This document shows positions 15,833 through 17,249 of a DNA stretch of 17,249 nt, in pieces (positions within the stretch are counted from its first letter, which is position 1; each line of letters opens with the position of its first letter). The translations under genes were made by a program, and so were the position numbers. The notes below the pieces were generated by a model. The model ran no database searches. It was not told the origin of the DNA and was given only the letters and a program-made list of their open reading frames with translations. Origin of the DNA: Isotricha intestinalis (taxonomy: Eukaryota; Ciliophora; Litostomatea; Vestibuliferida; Isotrichidae); NCBI GenBank assembly GCA_023807065.1, contig JAJJLU010004169.1, positions 1-17,249 of the forward strand. Direction: 5' to 3'.

Positions 15833-16370
15833 TTTATTTTATTTTTAATATTCAATTTTTATTTAATAATTAAAATCTTATATTTTGTGGAATATTAAAT
15901 TTTTTAAGTAAAATGATATTATGAAAAAATATTAGTTATTTGGATTTTTATTTAATTCAAATAAAACTTAAAGAAAAAAATCTTCTTCTATATTAAATTA
16001 ATTAGTAACAGAAGATAATTCTAATCAAAGTTATTATAATAAAGTTTAAAAAATTTGATTTATTATGGTTTAAATAATAAAAAATATAATAATTTTATTA
16101 TTATTAATTTTTTCAAAGTAGTTTTAATTGAAATCTAATTAAAAGAAATATTTCTTTACAAAGGTTTTCTCTCATAAAATATGAATATATTAAAAATTGA
16201 ATATAATTAATATTATATTTAAATTTATTATTATATTATAGAAGCAATAATATAAGTTTTAATTATAAAATAATTAAAATTAAATTAAAGAAACTTAAAT
16301 ATTTATTTTTTAAAAAATAAGTATTTTATCTAAAGACAATGAATATATTTTATATATTTTCTTAACCTTT
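15833..16370. other. Intergenic region, 538 bases
   Basis: It lies between the stop of the acidic repeat gene (minus) and the start of the membrane-protein gene (minus). It is very A/T rich, with short direct A/T runs and no worthwhile open frame, no recognisable RNA gene and no distinctive repeat. It must carry the promoter of the membrane-protein gene, but no element can be picked out by eye. Confidence 0.5.
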
Positions 16371-17249
16371 TTAAACTTTTTCTGCTTCAACATCATGGAA
16401 ATAATTAGTTAATTTATTAAAATCAATTAAATCTTCTTCTTCACTATCACTTTTTTTAAATTTATCAATTAATTCTTTTTTTTCATCTTCATTTAAATTA
16501 ATATTCTTATTTTCAAATAAATTTAAAAGAGTATCAACTTTTAAATCAATTGATGAACCTTTTAACTCAGATAAAAATTCATCTATATTTTTACCTTCTT
16601 TTGAAAACACTTTAATTAATTCAGATATTTTATTATTTAATTCGTTTTTTTCTTTATTTTCATTTGTATTTTTATTATTTACATTATTATCTACTTTTTC
16701 TTCTATATTTTTATTTTCTCCTTCTTCTTCTGGTTCAAAGTATTCTTCTTGTTTATCATTATTATTATTTTTCATTTCTTCACTTATTCCTTCGACTTCT
16801 ATTTTTTCATCATTTTCTTCATTTTTTTCTTCATTATTTTCTTCATTTTTTTCTTCAACATTTTCTTCATTGTTTTCTTCATTTTTTTCTTCATTATTTT
16901 CTTCATTTTTTTCTTCAACATTTTCTTCATTGTTTTCTACATTTTTTTCTTCATTATTTTCTTCATTTTTTTCTTCTTTTTTTTCTTCAACATTTTCTTC
17001 ATTTTTTTCTTCAACATTTTCTTCATTTTTTTCTTCATTATTTTCTTCATTTTTATCTTCATTTTTTTCTTCAACATTTTCTTCAACATTTTCTTCATTT
17101 TTTTCTTCTTTTTTTTCTTCAACATTTTCTTCTTTATTCTCATCATTAACTTTTTCAATAATATCTTCTTTATTTTCTTCAACATTTTCTTCTTTATTCT
17201 CATCATTAACTTTTTCAATAATATCTTCTTTATTTTCTTCAACATTTTC
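16371..17249 (-). CDS. C-terminal part of an acidic Glu/Asn/Lys repeat protein with a degenerate EF-hand-like end
   Basis: On the minus strand a frame is open from base 17249 to a TAA at 16373-16371: 292 codons with no in-frame stop and no Met before 16775. The ATG at 16775 lies in the middle of this frame and is probably not the start; the true start should lie beyond the window. The first roughly 150 visible residues are repeats: 20-residue units containing ENKEDIIEKVNDENKE, then tetrapeptides of the type EEKN, EENN, EENV and EEKK. A less regular acidic stretch follows, then an ordered-looking C-terminal region of about 85 residues rich in predicted helix. Its last part, KFKKSDSEEEDLIDFNKL, fits an EF-hand layout (I and F at loop positions 8 and 10, followed by a hydrophobic residue) but has Lys where the last ligand Glu should be, so calcium binding is doubtful. 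Likely soluble; function unknown. The base bias (Glu/Asn/Lys from purine-rich codons) is extreme even for this window. Confidence 0.7.
   Translation of the reverse strand, partial: ENVEENKEDIIEKVNDENKEENVEENKEDIIEKVNDENKEENVEEKKEEKNEENVEENVEEKNEDKNEENNEEKNEENVEEKNEENVEEKKEEKNEENNEEKNVENNEENVEEKNEENNEEKNEENNEENVEEKNEENNEEKNEENDEKIEVEGISEEMKNNNNDKQEEYFEPEEEGENKNIEEKVDNNVNNKNTNENKEKNELNNKISELIKVFSKEGKNIDEFLSELKGSSIDLKVDTLLNLFENKNINLNEDEKKELIDKFKKSDSEEEDLIDFNKLTNYFHDVEAEKV
16806..17133 (-). repeat. Coding 12-base tandem repeat (tetrapeptide EE-x-x)
   Basis: On the plus strand this reads as repeated ttcttc followed by six bases chosen from att, ttt and aac triplets, an in-frame 12-base unit. On the minus strand it encodes EE plus KN, NN, NV or KK. 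Higher-order copies of about 60 bases (five units) are visible: 16813-16860 nearly repeats as 16873-16920 and, less exactly, 16933-16980. All length changes are multiples of three, so the frame is kept. Confidence 0.85.
17113..17249 (-). repeat. Exact 60-base tandem repeat (20-residue unit), cut by the window edge
   Basis: Bases 17113-17189 are identical to 17173-17249, giving at least 2.3 copies of a 60-base unit that encodes 20 residues (ENVEENKEDIIEKVNDENKE in the minus frame). Perfect identity suggests a recent duplication or active homogenisation. More copies may lie to the right. Confidence 0.9.

Noticed and set aside
16664..17149. Plus-strand frame of repeated Phe-Leu-His text
   Set aside because: Reverse complement of the Glu/Asn/Lys repeat; the repeat makes all frames open by chance.
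16937..17245. Minus-strand Lys/Met-rich frame in the repeat
   Set aside because: Out of frame with the repeat gene, which stays open through the non-repeat C-terminal region; this one stops inside the repeat.
16806..17249. CRISPR-like array of regular repeats
   Set aside because: There are no unique spacers; the units are contiguous, in-frame and multiples of three, so this is a coding tandem repeat.

Overview
The window looks like nuclear DNA of a very AT-rich protist with unsplit genes. All coding frames read with the standard code. The four stops visible are all TAA, TGG is used for Trp, and no TAA, TAG or TGA interrupts an 11.6 kb frame. The four start codons visible are each preceded by AAA. 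The proteins (a giant surface protein with a GPS-like motif and polycystin-like membrane end, a kinesin-13, a multi-pass protein ending in a helix plus EIDDWIGEYF, and an acidic repeat protein) suggest a microtubule-rich ciliated or flagellated cell. My best guess is a standard-code anaerobic ciliate (litostome or rumen type). An anaerobic chytrid-like fungus or another AT-rich protist is not excluded. No marker gene settles this.

Layout. At 1-177 (minus) is the start of an unidentified protein that runs off the left edge. A 243-base, nearly pure A/T gap (178-420) separates it from the divergent giant gene at 421-12033 (plus, 3870 residues). A 742-base convergent gap follows. Three minus-strand genes then lie head to tail: kinesin-13 (12776-14632), a five-helix membrane protein (14918-15832), and the C-terminal part of a Glu/Asn/Lys repeat protein (16371-17249) that runs off the right edge. 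Gaps of 285 and 538 bases separate them, so they look like independent transcription units.

The most interesting object is the giant gene. It has a signal peptide, an unidentified N-terminal domain, cysteine-rich furin-like linkers, and eight LamG/concanavalin-A-like modules. These modules fall into two tandem copies of a four-module block, with corresponding tryptophans 1271-1291 residues apart. After them come a short EGF-like knot, a GAIN-like stalk ending in an intact HLS cleavage tripeptide, one membrane helix, a long charged cytosolic insert, and four more helices whose layout recalls polycystin-1 TM2-TM5. No PLAT domain or polycystin channel domain is visible. It reads as a large adhesion or sensory receptor. 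I see no functional link between it and its neighbours beyond general cell-surface and cytoskeleton biology.
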